Source: Candidatus Woesearchaeota archaeon (GTDB lineage: Archaea > Nanobdellota > Nanobdellia > Woesearchaeales > JAHWHD01). Taken from it: 14,109 nucleotides of DNA. Position 1 is the first letter of the stretch. The number at the start of each line of letters is the position of its first letter. The translations under genes were made by a program, and so were the position numbers. The notes beneath the pieces are model-generated. The model saw nothing but the letters and a program-made list of their open reading frames with translations, made no database searches and was not told the origin of the DNA. This document shows, one piece after another, positions 13,091 to 14,109 of this stretch. The stretch is taken from NCBI GenBank assembly GCA_019323525.1, contig JAHWHD010000023.1, positions 1 through 14,109 of the forward strand, in the 5' to 3' direction.

Positions 13091-14081
13091 TCTTAATTTC
13101 CTCTAGGCTTAGAGCACCGCCATTACAGCTTATGAAAGCAACATCCCTTTTCAACAACCCCTCAACCTCTCTAAGATACTGACCATCGTTCATCTCAATC
13201 ACAACAATGCGTTTGTATTTCTTTGCAATATCTTTGAGCTCATCAAGTACAGGCCAGATTCTTATAGGCCTGAAAATTGAGTACTTATCCTTCAAAGGCG
13301 TTATAACTCTAGAAGTGATACCAAACGCTATTAACAATGTGTCAGAATCTTTATTCTCTATATATTCATAGAAATTATATTTTTTCGCTACATTATTTAT
13401 TCTTTCTTTATAGTCTTTGATCCATTTTTTGAAATATACAGTATCCTTAGTCCTCGGAATTCCGTTCTCATTAAGTATTCCAGCAAAATGTCCTGCTCCA
13501 TCCCCAAGAGCTGTTTTAGTTCTTGGTAAAACCTTTACATCCATATTTTCAAAATCAACAGTCTCATACATCAAGCCTATAAACCCGTCTGTCAGCAAGA
13601 CGACAGGACTTAACGATTCTTCAGCAGCATTGAAAGCCTCTATTGTGTACTTGTAAGATTCCTCTACAGAGTTCGGATAGAACACTATCGGAAAATAATC
13701 TCCATGGCTTCCAAACCTTGACTGCATAATATCTCCTTGGTTAGGCAGAGTAGGCATCCCTGTTGAAGGACCCACCCTCTGCACATCTACTATCACTAAA
13801 GGAGTCTTTGTCATGTGCGCAAATCCTATACCTTCTTGCTTTAACGAAAAACCCGGACCAGATGTCGATGTCAACGCTTTAACACCAGCCATCGAAGCAC
13901 CTATCGCCATGTTAATGCCTGCAATCTCATCCTCAGCATGCACAAAACCAACATCTTTAGTTGACATGTAATGCATTATCTCGCTTGCAGGCGTTATAGG
14001 ATAAGCTGAAAAGAACTTGCAACCTGCCTTGATCGCCCCTTCTACAACTGCATGGTTCCCTTGTAAGAGTTTTTTAGTCAT
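13080..14081 (-). CDS. korA: 2-oxoacid:ferredoxin oxidoreductase, alpha subunit
   Basis: Alpha subunit, 333 residues from the ATG at 14079-14081, carrying the pyrimidine-binding transketolase-type domain without a fused gamma domain, as in KorA. It has YPITPASEI (27-35), HAEDEIAG (48-55), TSTSGPGFSL (71-80) and QRVGPSTGMPT (101-111) followed by QGD, all conserved in this family; the C-terminal domain (about 245-333) ends in a Rossmann-like segment. A TTG two codons upstream (14085-14087) is also in frame. I prefer the ATG because it overlaps the end of the preceding ferredoxin-subunit gene by 8 bases, the same overlap as korB/korC. The preceding korD end and following korB and korC make a complete korDABC order. 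Together with SucCD this suggests 2-oxoglutarate oxidation linked to succinyl-CoA use. Confidence 0.92.
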   Translation of the reverse strand: MTKKLLQGNHAVVEGAIKAGCKFFSAYPITPASEIMHYMSTKDVGFVHAEDEIAGINMAIGASMAGVKALTSTSGPGFSLKQEGIGFAHMTKTPLVIVDVQRVGPSTGMPTLPNQGDIMQSRFGSHGDYFPIVFYPNSVEESYKYTIEAFNAAEESLSPVVLLTDGFIGLMYETVDFENMDVKVLPRTKTALGDGAGHFAGILNENGIPRTKDTVYFKKWIKDYKERINNVAKKYNFYEYIENKDSDTLLIAFGITSRVITPLKDKYSIFRPIRIWPVLDELKDIAKKYKRIVVIEMNDGQYLREVEGLLKRDVAFISCNGGALSLEEIKNEL

Positions 14082-14109
14082 CTTCAATCTTTAGAGCCAC
14101 ATCAGGACA
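14074..14109 (-). CDS. korD: C-terminal end of a KorD-like ferredoxin subunit, cut by the right edge
   Basis: Eleven codons and a stop on the minus strand read CPDVALKIEDD. The Cys-Pro-Asp-Val-Ala ending is typical of the 2[4Fe-4S] ferredoxin-like delta subunit that precedes korA in korDABC operons, with the visible Cys being the last cluster ligand. The TAA at 14074-14076 overlaps the korA ATG by 8 bases. Very little of the gene is visible, so the assignment relies on this motif and on gene order. Confidence 0.6.
   Translation of the reverse strand, partial: CPDVALKIEDD

Overview
The window is a compact, AT-rich, almost entirely minus-strand segment that reads as archaeal. Six transcription-unit heads carry a TATA-like 9-mer at about -30 to -22 from the ATG, with no Shine-Dalgarno motif between it and the start. 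This is the layout of archaeal leaderless promoters. Genes inside operons instead use Shine-Dalgarno motifs or overlapping stop/start codons. Protein content fits an anaerobe: class III ribonucleotide reductase, ferredoxin-linked 2-oxoacid oxidoreductase and ADP/GDP-forming succinyl-CoA synthetase. A compact lineage such as DPANN is possible but cannot be proved here.

Region 1 (1-7858) is an anaerobic deoxyribonucleotide operon read right to left: nrdR, three consecutive nrdD paralogues, two small glutaredoxin/thioredoxin-like genes, and nrdG cut by the left edge. Adjacent genes overlap or lie at most 32 bases apart. All three NrdD proteins keep the C-terminal zinc-binding cysteines, the glycyl-radical loop and the mid-protein cysteines, so none looks dead. 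Only the first has an extra N-terminal ATP-cone-like module; the second and third are closer to each other. The second glutaredoxin-like protein has lost its CxxC (the aligned positions read D and S) but has two cysteines around the cis-proline. Upstream of nrdR are two 16-bp sites resembling the NrdR-box consensus, with centres 32 bp apart, the phasing expected for a cooperative tandem NrdR operator. The operon thus appears to combine a mostly bacterial-type repressor and operator with an archaeal promoter.

Region 2 (7859-11061) holds the two succinyl-CoA synthetase subunits (sucD, sucC), separated by a MerR-like regulator and a RimJ/RimL-like acetyltransferase. Each of the four genes has its own leaderless-type promoter; two of the TATA boxes overlap the stop codon of the gene upstream.

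Region 3 (11149-11850, plus strand) is the only plus-strand gene: a sugar-nucleotidyltransferase-fold protein whose N-terminal nucleotide-binding signature is degenerate. It meets korC stop-to-stop with no base between.

Region 4 (11851-14109) is a 2-oxoacid:ferredoxin oxidoreductase operon, korD(end)-korA-korB-korC. With SucCD it would convert 2-oxoglutarate to succinyl-CoA and then to succinate with substrate-level phosphorylation. No tRNA, rRNA, CRISPR array or insertion sequence was seen. The longest non-coding stretch is 7638-7858, described below.
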